Source: an uncultured Desulfovibrio sp. (GTDB lineage Bacteria > Desulfobacterota > Desulfovibrionia > Desulfovibrionales > Desulfovibrionaceae). Taken from it: a stretch of 22,786 bases of DNA. Below the pieces are notes generated by a model. That model saw only the letters and a program-made list of their open reading frames with translations, was not told the origin of the DNA and made no database searches. The first letter of the stretch is position 1. Each line of letters begins with the position of its first letter. Of this stretch, positions 8,557 to 16,703 are shown one piece after another. The stretch covers positions 1-22,786 of the forward strand of contig CALBAX010000130.1 in assembly GCA_937926875.1 (NCBI GenBank), in the 5' to 3' direction. The position numbers and the translations under genes were made by a program.

Positions 8557-11500
8557 ATGCTTCAGCGCATGAATATCGCTGCCCTCTTCATCCGCCGACC
8601 CGTGGCCACGGCGCTCATCATGCTGGGCATGCTCTTCTTCGGGGCTGCCAGCTATATGAACCTGCCGGTCAACCAGTTGCCCAACGTGGACTTCCCCACC
8701 ATCCAGGTGAGCGCCGACCTTTCCGGCGCCGACCCGGAGACCATGGCCGCCTCGGTGGCCACGCCGCTGGAAAAGGAGTTCTTCACCATCGCGGGCATCG
8801 ACTCCATCTCGTCCGTCAATGCCACGGGCCGGACACGCATCACCATCCAGTTCGCCCTGGATCGTGATATCGACGCCGCGGCCCTGGACGTGCAGGCTGC
8901 CATCGGCCTGGCCCAGCGCCGTCTGCCCACCAACATGACCAACGACCCCAGCTTCCGCAAGGTCAACCCGGCGGACTACCCCATCCTCTACCTGCGCGTG
9001 GGCTCTCCCACCCTGCCGCTGTACGAGCTCAACGAATATGCCGATACCCTGGTGGGGCAGCGGCTTTCCATGGTCAAAGGGGTGGCCCAGGTGGTCATCT
9101 ACGGGCAGAAGAAATACGCCGTGCGCGTGCGTGTGGACCCCGACGCCCTGGCCAGCCGCGGGCTGGGCATCGACGAGGTGGCCGATGCCGTGAGCGGCGC
9201 CAACAGCAAGCTGCCCACGGGCTCGCTGGAAGGGGAGCGGCGCGCCAGCGCCATCAAGGCTTCGGGCCAGCTGGAGAACGCCGAGGCCTTCCGGGACGTG
9301 GTGGCGGCCTACCGCAACGGCGCGCCCGTGCGTCTTTCGGACATCGGCGAGGTGGTGGACAGCGTGGAGCAGGACAAGCAGCTCTCCTGGGCCGATGACG
9401 GCAAGCCCTGTATCATGCTGGCCGTGGAACGCCAGCCCGGCGCCAATACCGTGCAGGTGGTGGACGACATCAAGACCCTGTTGCCCGGCCTCGCCCGCCA
9501 GCTGCCGCCGTCGGTCAAGCTGGAGATCTTCTATGACCGTTCGGAATCCATCCGCGAGTCCGTGGCCGAGGTGAAGTTCACCCTGGTGCTGACGGTCTTC
9601 CTGGTGGTGCTGGTCATCTTCCTGTTCCTGCGCAACCTGCCGGCCACCATCATCCCCAGCCTGGCCCTGCCCATGTCGGTCATCTCCACCTTCTCGGTGA
9701 TGCTGGCCATGGGCTTCAGCCTGGACAACCTTTCGCTCATGGCCCTTACCCTGGCCGTGGGCTTCGTGGTGGACGACGCCATCGTCATGCTGGAGAACAT
9801 CGTCCGCCACCAGGAGATGGGCAAGGATCCGCTCACGGCAGCCTATGACGGCTCGGGCGAGATCGGCTTCACCATCCTTTCCATGACCGTCTCCCTGGCA
9901 GCGGTCTTCATCCCGGTGCTGTTCATGGGCGGCATCGTGGGCCGTCTGTTCTACGAGTTCGCCGTGGTCATCATCACGGCCATCCTGTTCTCGGGCGTGG
10001 TCTCCCTGACCCTGACCCCCATGCTCTGCGCCTACTTCCTGCGCCATTCGGGCAGCAAGCACCGCGTGGGCTATGAGGGCATCTACGGCAAGCTGGAGCG
10101 CGCCTTCGAATGGCTGGCCGACAAGTATGCCCGCTCCCTGGATGTGGTGCTGCGGCACCGTCGCGCCACGCTGATCTTCTCGATCCTGCTGCTGCTGGCC
10201 ACCGGCTGGCTGGGCGCCATCGTGCCCAAGGGCTTTTTACCCAGCGAAGACATGGGCTTTGTGGTGGCCACCACCGAGGCGGAGCAGGGCATCTCCTTCG
10301 AGGGGATGGTGAATGCCCAGCACAAGCTGGACGAGGTGCTGCGCAACAACCCGCATGTGGACCGCTTCAATTCCGTGGTGGGCATCGTGGGCAGCAGCCA
10401 GAGCATGAACAACGGCACGCTCATGATCCACCTCAAGCCCCACGGCGAACGGCCGAACATCGAGACCGTGGTGCAGCGCCTGCGCCGCGAGCTCAATACC
10501 TCTCCGGCCATGCAGGTCTTTTTGCGCGTGCCCCCGGCCATCAACATCGGCGGGCGCTCCACCAAGGCCCTGTACCAATACACGCTCACCGGCACCAACA
10601 TGCAGGAGCTCTTCGATTGCGCCCAGAAAGTGGAGGCCGCCCTGCGCCAGGTGCCGGAGATCCAGGACGTCAACAGCGACCTCCAGCTCAAGAACCCCGA
10701 GATCCGGGTGACCATCGACCGTAACCGGGCCTCGGCCCTGGGCATCAGCGCCGGGCAGATCGAGCTGGCCCTGCAGACGGCCTACGGCTCGCGTGAAGTC
10801 TCCACCATCTACGCGCCCACCAACGATTACACGGTCTTCGTGGAAGTGCGCAAAGACTTCCAGCGCAACCCCGACGCCCTGACGCGCCTGTATGTGCGCT
10901 CTTCCAGTGGTGAGCTGGTGCCCCTGTCCACCGTGGCCAAGATGAGCCCCGGCGTGGGCCCCATCGCCGTGAACCATGACGGCCAGTTCCCGGCCGTGAC
11001 CATCTCGTACAACCTGCGTCCCGGCGTGGCCCTGAGCGAAGGCGTGGCCGCTGTGGAACGCGTCAGCCTGCCGTTGTTGCCCGACTCGGTGAGCGCCAAG
11101 TCCCAGGGCACGGCCCAGGCTTTCCAGGATTCGCTCAAGGGCATGGGCTGGCTGCTCCTGCTGGCCATCGTGGTCATCTATCTGGTGCTGGGCATCCTCT
11201 ACGAGAGCTTCATCCACCCGCTGACCATCCTTTCCGGTCTGCCGTCGGCGGGCTTCGGGGCCCTGTTCACCCTCTGGATCTTCGGCCAGCCGCTGGACCT
11301 CTACGGCTTCGTGGGCGTCATCATGCTGCTGGGCATCGTGAAGAAGAACGCCATCATGATGCTGGACTTCGCTCTGGAAGCCCAGCGTCATGACCCCTCG
11401 CGCACGCCGCTGGACGCCATCACCGAAGGCTGCCATGTGCGTTTCCGTCCCATCATGATGACCACCATGGCGGCCCTCATGGGCGCCCTGCCCATCGCCA

Positions 11501-11721
11501 TCGGCATGGGTGCCGGCGCCGAGGCCCGCCGTCCTCTGGGGCTGGCGGTGGTGGGCGGCCTGTGCTTCTCCCAGCTGGTGACCCTGTACATCACGCCTGT
11601 GTACTACGCCTATATGGAAGACTTCTCGCGCTGGCTCACCCGCCGCTTCGGACAGCGCTTCGAGGCCAACCGTGCCGCCCGTGCCCAGCATGAGCAGGAG
11701 GAGGGCAGCCATGCCGGATAG
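8557..11721 (+). CDS. RND (HAE1) efflux transporter permease
   Basis: An inner-membrane, proton-driven pump of the AcrB/MdtB/MdtC type that normally exports drugs or other amphiphiles through a membrane fusion protein and an outer-membrane channel. The 1054 residues match the family (about 1020-1060). The N-terminus FIRRPVATALIMLGMLFFG is the first membrane helix. Proton-relay residues are present: Asp406-Asp407 in GFVVDDAIVMLEN (helix 4) and Lys930 in GIVKKNAIMMLDF (helix 10). Two large periplasmic porter loops and helix blocks 2-6 and 8-12 are evident. I chose the ATG at 8557 (MLQRMNIAALF); ATG at 8569 is possible, and neither has an ideal Shine-Dalgarno. No membrane fusion protein or outer-membrane gene is adjacent, which is unusual. 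The 3' end overlaps the next gene by 11 bp. Confidence 0.94.
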   Translation: MLQRMNIAALFIRRPVATALIMLGMLFFGAASYMNLPVNQLPNVDFPTIQVSADLSGADPETMAASVATPLEKEFFTIAGIDSISSVNATGRTRITIQFALDRDIDAAALDVQAAIGLAQRRLPTNMTNDPSFRKVNPADYPILYLRVGSPTLPLYELNEYADTLVGQRLSMVKGVAQVVIYGQKKYAVRVRVDPDALASRGLGIDEVADAVSGANSKLPTGSLEGERRASAIKASGQLENAEAFRDVVAAYRNGAPVRLSDIGEVVDSVEQDKQLSWADDGKPCIMLAVERQPGANTVQVVDDIKTLLPGLARQLPPSVKLEIFYDRSESIRESVAEVKFTLVLTVFLVVLVIFLFLRNLPATIIPSLALPMSVISTFSVMLAMGFSLDNLSLMALTLAVGFVVDDAIVMLENIVRHQEMGKDPLTAAYDGSGEIGFTILSMTVSLAAVFIPVLFMGGIVGRLFYEFAVVIITAILFSGVVSLTLTPMLCAYFLRHSGSKHRVGYEGIYGKLERAFEWLADKYARSLDVVLRHRRATLIFSILLLLATGWLGAIVPKGFLPSEDMGFVVATTEAEQGISFEGMVNAQHKLDEVLRNNPHVDRFNSVVGIVGSSQSMNNGTLMIHLKPHGERPNIETVVQRLRRELNTSPAMQVFLRVPPAINIGGRSTKALYQYTLTGTNMQELFDCAQKVEAALRQVPEIQDVNSDLQLKNPEIRVTIDRNRASALGISAGQIELALQTAYGSREVSTIYAPTNDYTVFVEVRKDFQRNPDALTRLYVRSSSGELVPLSTVAKMSPGVGPIAVNHDGQFPAVTISYNLRPGVALSEGVAAVERVSLPLLPDSVSAKSQGTAQAFQDSLKGMGWLLLLAIVVIYLVLGILYESFIHPLTILSGLPSAGFGALFTLWIFGQPLDLYGFVGVIMLLGIVKKNAIMMLDFALEAQRHDPSRTPLDAITEGCHVRFRPIMMTTMAALMGALPIAIGMGAGAEARRPLGLAVVGGLCFSQLVTLYITPVYYAYMEDFSRWLTRRFGQRFEANRAARAQHEQEEGSHAG

Positions 11722-12337
11722 CGCGCCTGTCTGCCGCCGTTGCGGCCGTTGCTGTGAGTTGGGCGGGCCCGGCCTGCTGCGGGACGATGCCCCGCTGCTG
11801 TCCTCGGGCGCTTTGAAGCCGGAGATGCTGGTCTGCCTGCGCCGCGGCCAGTGGGCCCGGCAGGACGGCATGGGCGGCGGCCTGGCCCAGCTGGAGAACG
11901 AGATGCTCAAACTGGCCGGGACGGGCAAGGCGCCACATCCGTGGCAATGCCTGGCCTATGCGCCCGGTAGGGGCTGTACCATCTATGACCGGCGTCCCGT
12001 GCAGTGCGGCGTGCTGTTCTGCGAGGATACCCGGCCGCTGGAGGCCCTGCTGCGGGACGTGCCTGCCCTGGACCGCCGGGCGGCCATCGCCCTGCTGCCC
12101 CTGCCCGATGCGCGGCGCCGTTTGTGGGAGGAGCTGGTGCAGGCCCATGAGGAAGCCTGCGACGTGCGCCAGTATTTCGCCCTGCTGGACATGGGCGACC
12201 GTGAGGCCGCCGCGGCCATGGAGCGGTACGACGCCGCTTTCCGGCAGCTCTGCGTGGAGCGCGGCGCGCTGACGGAGGCCGAACTGCCCTTTTTGCTGGG
12301 ACAGCCCCTGCGCGACCTGCCGCGCAACGAGGGGTAG
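11711..12337 (+). CDS. YkgJ family cysteine-cluster protein
   Basis: A 208-residue cytoplasmic protein of the YkgJ family (Fe-S or zinc cluster, Pfam CxxCxxCC type), whose function is mostly unknown. The N-terminal cluster is Cys8, Cys11, Cys14 and Cys15 (CRRCGRCC). A second cluster follows in CLAYAPGRGCTIYDRRPVQC, with the family's C-x-x-Y-x-x-RP-x-x-C pattern. The remainder is helical and charged without a recognisable domain. I chose the ATG at 11711 because GGAGGAGGG lies just upstream; the longer open frame has no such site. It overlaps the end of the RND permease gene by 11 bp, so translation is probably coupled. Whether the pairing has functional meaning is unclear. It ends about 100 bases before the ribBA promoter. 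Confidence 0.88.
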   Translation: MPDSAPVCRRCGRCCELGGPGLLRDDAPLLSSGALKPEMLVCLRRGQWARQDGMGGGLAQLENEMLKLAGTGKAPHPWQCLAYAPGRGCTIYDRRPVQCGVLFCEDTRPLEALLRDVPALDRRAAIALLPLPDARRRLWEELVQAHEEACDVRQYFALLDMGDREAAAAMERYDAAFRQLCVERGALTEAELPFLLGQPLRDLPRNEG

Positions 12338-12438
12338 CCGCCGGCTGCGGGCTTGGGGCCGCCGGACAGTCCGGCCGCCCCTCCGGTGCCTGCGCAGGCT
12401 ATGCCCGGCCACGGCCCGGGCCGAAGGCGCGCCCCCCG

Positions 12439-12467
12439 TTGACAGGATGGCAGAGCAGCCCTACCTT
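12439..12467 (+). promoter_or_regulatory. Probable sigma70-type promoter of ribBA
   Basis: A perfect -35 TTGACA (12439-12444), a 17-bp spacer and a -10 TACCTT (12462-12467) place the start of transcription near 12474, about 47 bases ahead of the ribBA ATG. That leader is too short to hold an FMN riboswitch. Confidence 0.65.
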
Positions 12468-12520
12468 TAGGCACAAACGAAAATAACGCCGTCCCGTACG
12501 GCACAAGCCAAGGAATTGAC

Positions 12521-13735
12521 ATGCCCCTGTGCAGCACTGAAGAAGCCATTGCCGAGATCCGGCAGGGCAAAATGATCATTCTTGTGGACGATGAGGACAG
12601 GGAAAACGAAGGCGACCTGACCATGGCCGCCGAGTTCGTGACCCCTGAAGCCATCAATTTCATGGCCAGGTTCGGCCGTGGTCTCATCTGCCTGCCCATG
12701 TCCGGCGAAATGGCCGACAAGCTGCAACTGCCCCTGATGGCCAAACATAACGGCTCGCGCTTCGGTACCAACTTCACGGTGTCCATCGAGGCCCGTGAAG
12801 GCATCACCACCGGCATCTCCGCCGCCGACCGCGCCACCACCATCAAGGCCGCCGTGGCTGACGGCGCCCGTCCTGACGATCTGGTGACCCCCGGCCACGT
12901 CTTCCCCCTGCGCGCCCGTACGGACGGCGTGCTGGCCCGTGCCGGCCAGACCGAAGGCAGCGTGGACCTGGCCCGCCTGGCCGGTCTCAAGCCCGCTGCC
13001 GTCATCTGCGAGATCATGAAGGACGACGGCACCATGGCCCGCATGCCCGACCTGGAAGCCTTTGCCGCCGAACACGGCCTGAAGATCGCCTCCGTGCGCG
13101 ACCTCATCTGTTACCGCATGCGTCGCGGCCAGGTGTCCGTCAAGTGCGATGCCAAGGCCCATCTGCCCAGCCTGTACGGTGATTTCACGGTCTACGCCTA
13201 CGAGAGCGACCGCGAGCCCGGCACCCATCTGGCCCTGGTCAAGGGCGACATCACCACGCCCGAACCCGTGCTGGTGCGCGTGCACAGCCAGTGCCTCACC
13301 GGGGACGCCCTGGGCTCCCTGCGCTGTGACTGCCGCGGCCAGCTGGCCGCCGCCCTGCGCCAGATCGAGAAGGAAGGCCGCGGCGTGCTGCTCTACATGC
13401 GCCAGGAAGGCCGCGGCATCGGCCTGGCCAACAAGATCCGCGCCTATGCCCTGCAGGATGAGGGCTACGACACCGTGGAGGCCAACCGCAAGCTGGGCTT
13501 CCCCGATGACCTGCGCGACTACGGCACCGGCGCCCAGATCCTCGTGGACCTCGGCATCACCAAGATCCGCCTGCTGACCAACAACCCCAAGAAGATCGTG
13601 GGCCTGTCCGGCTACGGCATGGAGATCGTGGAACGCGTGCCCATCGAGATCGAGGCCTGCCCTGAAAACGAATCCTACCTGCGCACCAAGAAGGAAAAGA
13701 TGGCCCACCTGCTGTCGGGCATCCGCTGCCACTAG
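12521..13735 (+). CDS. ribBA: Bifunctional 3,4-dihydroxy-2-butanone-4-phosphate synthase / GTP cyclohydrolase II
   Basis: RibBA supplies both precursors of riboflavin: RibB makes 3,4-dihydroxy-2-butanone 4-phosphate from ribulose 5-phosphate, and RibA opens GTP to the diaminopyrimidine. The 404 residues match the fused enzyme. The RibB half (about 1-200) has DDEDRENEGD (23-32), FGTNFTVSIEAREGITTGISAADR, TPGHVFPLRA and the C-terminal ASVRDLICYR. The RibA half (about 205-404) has the zinc cysteines Cys258, Cys269 and Cys271 in HSQCLTGDALGSLRCDC. It also has MRQEGRGIGLANKI and the catalytic DLRDYGTGAQIL. Both halves look intact. AAGGA lies 7 bases upstream of the ATG. It stands alone between its own promoter and a strong terminator, and no other rib gene is present in the window. 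Confidence 0.97.
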   Translation: MPLCSTEEAIAEIRQGKMIILVDDEDRENEGDLTMAAEFVTPEAINFMARFGRGLICLPMSGEMADKLQLPLMAKHNGSRFGTNFTVSIEAREGITTGISAADRATTIKAAVADGARPDDLVTPGHVFPLRARTDGVLARAGQTEGSVDLARLAGLKPAAVICEIMKDDGTMARMPDLEAFAAEHGLKIASVRDLICYRMRRGQVSVKCDAKAHLPSLYGDFTVYAYESDREPGTHLALVKGDITTPEPVLVRVHSQCLTGDALGSLRCDCRGQLAAALRQIEKEGRGVLLYMRQEGRGIGLANKIRAYALQDEGYDTVEANRKLGFPDDLRDYGTGAQILVDLGITKIRLLTNNPKKIVGLSGYGMEIVERVPIEIEACPENESYLRTKKEKMAHLLSGIRCH

Positions 13736-13759
13736 GCCGCAGGACAGCGCGTCTGCACG

Positions 13760-13797
13760 GCGGGGGAGAGGACATTGTCCTCTCCCCCGCTTTTTTT
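13760..13797 (+). terminator. Strong rho-independent terminator after ribBA
   Basis: A perfect 14-bp stem (GCGGGGGAGAGGAC with GTCCTCTCCCCCGC) and a 3-base ATT loop are followed immediately by seven T (13791-13797). It lies 24 bases after the ribBA stop. Confidence 0.95.
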
Positions 13798-14065
13798 GCG
13801 CCCGGCTCCCCCTGTTTGCGGAAGGAGCAGGCCAGGGCACGCAGGGCCGGGGATGGCTGGGGCAGGAGCAGGATGAAAAAGCTGCTGGTGGCGGAAAGAT
13901 ATGCCTGCCGCCACAGATGAATTTTGGTAATCTATGGATGAAATGCATGCGATGGATAAAAAAATCATAAAAAAAATCATTTCACATGATCACCGGAACG
14001 ATTTTTTATGACAGCATATTTTTTACAGAGTGGTATGAAATGGTGGTTTTCGTATCCTGCATCTT

Positions 14066-14097
14066 TGTTCATGCATTGGTGTCGCAAGACATGAACA
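14066..14097. repeat. 8-bp inverted repeat in AT-rich intergenic DNA
   Basis: TGTTCATG (14066-14073) and CATGAACA (14090-14097) are perfect inverted copies separated by 16 bases. They could be a regulator half-site pair or an RNA hairpin. Confidence 0.5.
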
Positions 14098-14159
14098 GAA
14101 ATCAAGGATGCAGTGTGCGGTTCCGACGCTGGGGGATGCGTTCCGGTACATCTTTTCCC

Positions 14160-14180
14160 GGGGGAGTGCTTCCCCCTTTT
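14160..14180 (+). terminator. Terminator-like hairpin in the ribBA-lplA gap
   Basis: GGGGGA (14160-14165) pairs with TCCCCC (14171-14176) around a 5-base loop, followed by TTTT. No protein gene lies just upstream, and the short T-run makes this a modest prediction. Confidence 0.45.
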
Positions 14181-14221
14181 CCCCTTGTTCCAAAAGCTGG
14201 CCCGGCGGCAACAGCCGTACT

Positions 14222-14244
14222 GCCCGCCATGCGGGCTGTTTTTT
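14222..14244 (+). terminator. Terminator-like hairpin in the ribBA-lplA gap
   Basis: GCCCGC (14222-14227) pairs with GCGGGC (14231-14236) around CAT, then TG and six T (14239-14244). It would stop plus-strand transcription before the lplA promoter. Confidence 0.65.
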
Positions 14245-14397
14245 GGAATGGCCGTACCCTTCCGGGCGCTCCGGGATGTGACGTTCCCTTTTTTGCCGCA
14301 GCACGCTATGCTCCTGCATTGTCCCGGGGTGGTTGGGGACGGCCTGCGCCTCCTGCCGCCAGCCGGGCAGGGGGGCGGCCTCACGCCATATTTCACA

Positions 14398-14417
14398 AAG
14401 TATTTCTTGAAATACTT
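14398..14417. promoter_or_regulatory. Perfect palindrome (likely operator) at the lplA promoter
   Basis: AAGTATTTC (14398-14406), TT, GAAATACTT (14409-14417): 9-bp arms without mismatch, ending one base before the -35 hexamer. This position and symmetry are typical of a dimeric transcription factor site controlling the lplA-gcv operon. The sequence does not match a site I can name with confidence. The neighbouring TTTCACAA (14391-14398) resembles half of a Rex site, but the other half is missing. Confidence 0.65.
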
Positions 14418-14418
14418 C

Positions 14419-14447
14419 TTGTTAGGCCCCTGTGGCTATGCTATTTT
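14419..14447 (+). promoter_or_regulatory. Probable promoter of the lplA-gcv operon
   Basis: A -35 TTGTTA (14419-14424), a 17-bp spacer and a -10 TATTTT (14442-14447) preceded by TGC (extended -10 form). Transcription would start near 14454, about 40 bases ahead of the lplA ATG. A perfect palindrome abuts the -35. Confidence 0.65.
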
Positions 14448-14494
14448 CCATGCCGGCCCCGGCACCGCTGGCGGGTCTTTTCCAGGAGCTTCCC

Positions 14495-15475
14495 ATGCAG
14501 TTTCTTGCTTTTTCCTCCACGGATCCTGCTTTCAATCTTGCTCTTGAGGAATGCCTGCTGCAATGGCTGCCTGCGGATCACCCGGGCCTGTTCCTGCTCT
14601 GGCAGAACGCCCCCAGCGTCATCGTGGGGCGCCACCAGGTGACGCTGGACGAGATCGACAGCGACTTCGTCCGCCGGCGCGGCCTGCCCGTGGTACGCCG
14701 CATGACCGGCGGCGGAGCGGTCTATCATGACCTGGGCAACCTCAATTTTTCGTTCATGGAGAACGCGCACGGCCGCAAGACCGTGGATTTCGCGCGCTAT
14801 CTGCGCCCTGTCTGTACGGCGCTGGCCGGTCTTGGCGTGCAGGCATCCCTCACCGGCCGCAACGATCTGGAGGCCGGGGGCCGCAAGATCTCGGGCAGCG
14901 CGCAGTCCCTGCGGCAGGGGCGCATCCTGCACCACGGCACCCTGCTGGTATCGCTGGACTTTGGCGAGCTGGTGCAGGCCCTGCATGTGGACCCGGACAA
15001 GATCCGCTCCAAGGGCGTCGCCTCGGTGCGCTCGCGGGTGGCCAACATCTCCGAGTTCTGGGCGCCGGGCAGCAGCATGGAAAGCCTGCGGGCCGCGCTG
15101 CTGCGCCACTGCGCCGACGGGGAAGGGAAGCTGGAGCCGGAGGTGCTGCGGGCCGCGGAAGAGCTGGCGGAACGCAAATACCGCAGCTGGGACTGGAATT
15201 ACGGTGCCTCGCCGGCCTTCAGCCTGCAACGGCGCGAGCGCTTCCCCTGGGGGCTGGTGGACTGGCGTCTGGACGTGCGGGACGGCACCATCCGGGACTG
15301 CCGCATCTGCGGGGATTTTTTTGCCACTGCGGACATCGCCGGCCTGGAGGAGCGCCTGCGCGGGGTGCGCTGCCAGAGCGCCGCACTGGCCGGGGCCCTG
15401 GAAGGGGTGCCCTGGCAGGAATATTTCTCCCATTGCGACCCGCAGCGCATGGCATGCTTTTTCACGACGTTGTAG
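14495..15475 (+). CDS. lplA: Lipoate-protein ligase A
   Basis: LplA activates lipoate with ATP and joins it to the lysine of lipoyl domains. Here the obvious acceptor is GcvH, encoded two genes downstream. The 326 residues are close to the E. coli enzyme. Seen: FNLALEECLL (13-22), VIVGRHQV (42-49), RRMTGGGAVYHDLGN (68-82) as the lipoyl-AMP binding motif, and GRKISGSAQ with catalytic Lys131 (129-137). A smaller C-terminal domain follows from about residue 240. I chose the ATG at 14495 because AGGAG lies 8 bases upstream and the N-terminus then fits the family; the frame is open to 14432, but that part overlaps the promoter. It leads the glycine cleavage operon, 145 bases ahead of gcvT. Confidence 0.95.
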   Translation: MQFLAFSSTDPAFNLALEECLLQWLPADHPGLFLLWQNAPSVIVGRHQVTLDEIDSDFVRRRGLPVVRRMTGGGAVYHDLGNLNFSFMENAHGRKTVDFARYLRPVCTALAGLGVQASLTGRNDLEAGGRKISGSAQSLRQGRILHHGTLLVSLDFGELVQALHVDPDKIRSKGVASVRSRVANISEFWAPGSSMESLRAALLRHCADGEGKLEPEVLRAAEELAERKYRSWDWNYGASPAFSLQRRERFPWGLVDWRLDVRDGTIRDCRICGDFFATADIAGLEERLRGVRCQSAALAGALEGVPWQEYFSHCDPQRMACFFTTL

Positions 15476-15620
15476 GCCATCCCTCCGGGCGTCCCGGGAC
15501 AGCTCCCGCACGCTTCGGGGAGGAGCGACCTCTCTGCGCTAACATCAGGCCGGTCGGGCCCCGCCCTGACCGTGTCATCCGTCATCCGGCCGGAGCCGCG
15601 CCGGAAAGGAGGAAGGAACC

Positions 15621-16703
15621 GTGGCCGAACTCAAGACCCCGCTCACGGACTGGCATGTGGCCCACGGCGCCAAGATGGCGCCTTTCGCTGGCTGGCTGAT
15701 GCCCATCCAGTATGAGGGCATCCTCGTGGAGCACCAGCACACCCGCCAGCATGCCGGCCTGTTCGATATCTGCCATATGGGCGAGTTCCGCATCCAGGGC
15801 GCCGGTGCCGACGCCGCGCTGGCCGCCGCCGTGAGCCACAACCTGGCTACGCTGGCCCCGGGCCGCTGCCGCTACGGCTTCCTGCTGACGGAAAAGGGGA
15901 CGGTGCTGGATGACTGCATCGTCTACCGTTTTGGCCCGGACGACTTCATGGTGGTGGTCAACGCGGCCTGCGCCGCCGGGGACTTTGCCACCCTGCGTGC
16001 CCGCCTGCCCGAAAGCGTGGCCCTTGCCGACATCTCGGAGCAGACCGGCAAGATCGACCTGCAGGGCCCCGAAGCCGTGGACGTGCTGGAAAAACTGCTG
16101 GGCCGCGGCCTGCGCGACCTGCCCTATTTCGGCTTCCGCAGCGAAGGATGGCAGGGCTGCGAGCTGCTGGTGAGCCGTACCGGCTACACCGGTGAGCTGG
16201 GCTTCGAGCTCTATGTGCCTGCCGGACAGACCCAGGCCCTGTGGGAAGCCCTGCTGGCCGATGGGCGGGTCAAGCCTGTGGGCCTCGGCGCGCGCGATAC
16301 CCTGCGCCTGGAAGCCGGCCTGCCCCTCTACGGCCACGAGCTGGACGAAGACCACACCCCGGCCGAGGCGGGCATGGGCCGCATGCTGACCAGCACCGCC
16401 CCGTATGTGGGCCGTGAAGGCGCGCAGGACGTGCGCCAGAAACTGCTGGCCCTGAGCATCGAAGGCCGCCGCGCCGCCCGTAACGGCGATGCGCTCCTGC
16501 TGGAAGACGGCACCCCGGCGGGCGTGGTCACCAGCGGTTCGTTCGCGCCCTCGCTGGGCCATGTGGTGGCCTTTGCCTGGGCCGATGCCGACAAGGCCGA
16601 TGCCGCCGCCTATCTGGTGCAGGCCTCGCGCAGCCAGCTCAAGGCCACCGTTACCGAAGCGCCCTTCTACAAGGACGGCACGGCCCGCAAGAAGCTGGCC
16701 TAG
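15621..16703 (+). CDS. gcvT: Aminomethyltransferase, glycine cleavage T protein
   Basis: T protein transfers the methylene carbon from aminomethyl-lipoyl-GcvH to tetrahydrofolate and releases ammonia; the reverse reaction serves the reductive glycine pathway. The 360 residues match the family. Seen: TPLTDWHVAHGAKMAPFAGW at about 6-25, the conserved HMGEF (53-57), GTVLDDCIVYRF with the folate-facing aspartates at about 93-104, SRTGYTGELGFELYV at about 186-200, and GLGARDTLRLEAGLPLYGHEL at about 221-241. The start is GTG at 15621 with a strong AAAGGAGGAAGG ahead of it. The 145 bases after lplA contain no terminator, so it is probably co-transcribed. No glycine riboswitch is visible. A further 231 bases without a gene separate it from gcvH. 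Confidence 0.96.
   Translation: MAELKTPLTDWHVAHGAKMAPFAGWLMPIQYEGILVEHQHTRQHAGLFDICHMGEFRIQGAGADAALAAAVSHNLATLAPGRCRYGFLLTEKGTVLDDCIVYRFGPDDFMVVVNAACAAGDFATLRARLPESVALADISEQTGKIDLQGPEAVDVLEKLLGRGLRDLPYFGFRSEGWQGCELLVSRTGYTGELGFELYVPAGQTQALWEALLADGRVKPVGLGARDTLRLEAGLPLYGHELDEDHTPAEAGMGRMLTSTAPYVGREGAQDVRQKLLALSIEGRRAARNGDALLLEDGTPAGVVTSGSFAPSLGHVVAFAWADADKADAAAYLVQASRSQLKATVTEAPFYKDGTARKKLA

Larger units (their letters stand above)
13798..14397. other. 600-bp gene-poor region between ribBA and lplA
   Basis: I find no convincing protein gene. From left to right it holds: a 15-codon open frame with a good Shine-Dalgarno at 13873-13920; a 7-bp hairpin at 13888-13914; a conspicuously AT-rich patch at about 13920-14100 with a tandem AAAAAAATCAT-type repeat near 13957-13980; an 8-bp inverted repeat at 14066-14097; and terminator-like hairpins at 14160-14180 and 14222-14244. 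With the ribBA terminator upstream and the lplA promoter downstream, the two hairpins suggest a short independent transcript. Confidence 0.55.

Noticed and set aside
7498..10158. 886-residue minus-strand open frame opposite the exporter and RND permease
   Set aside because: Low-complexity His/Gly/Asp/Gln composition typical of an antisense shadow. The plus-strand proteins have full family signatures.
10237..11928. 563-residue minus-strand open frame opposite the RND permease
   Set aside because: Antisense shadow of the permease with no recognisable domain.
12338..12520. FMN riboswitch ahead of ribBA
   Set aside because: The predicted leader is under 50 bases and lacks the conserved RFN core.
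14381..14400. Rex-type operator before lplA
   Set aside because: Only the right half TTTCACAA is present; the matching left half TTGTGAA is missing.
15476..15620. Glycine riboswitch ahead of gcvT
   Set aside because: I looked for the conserved glycine aptamer core in the lplA-gcvT gap and in 16704-16934 and did not find it.
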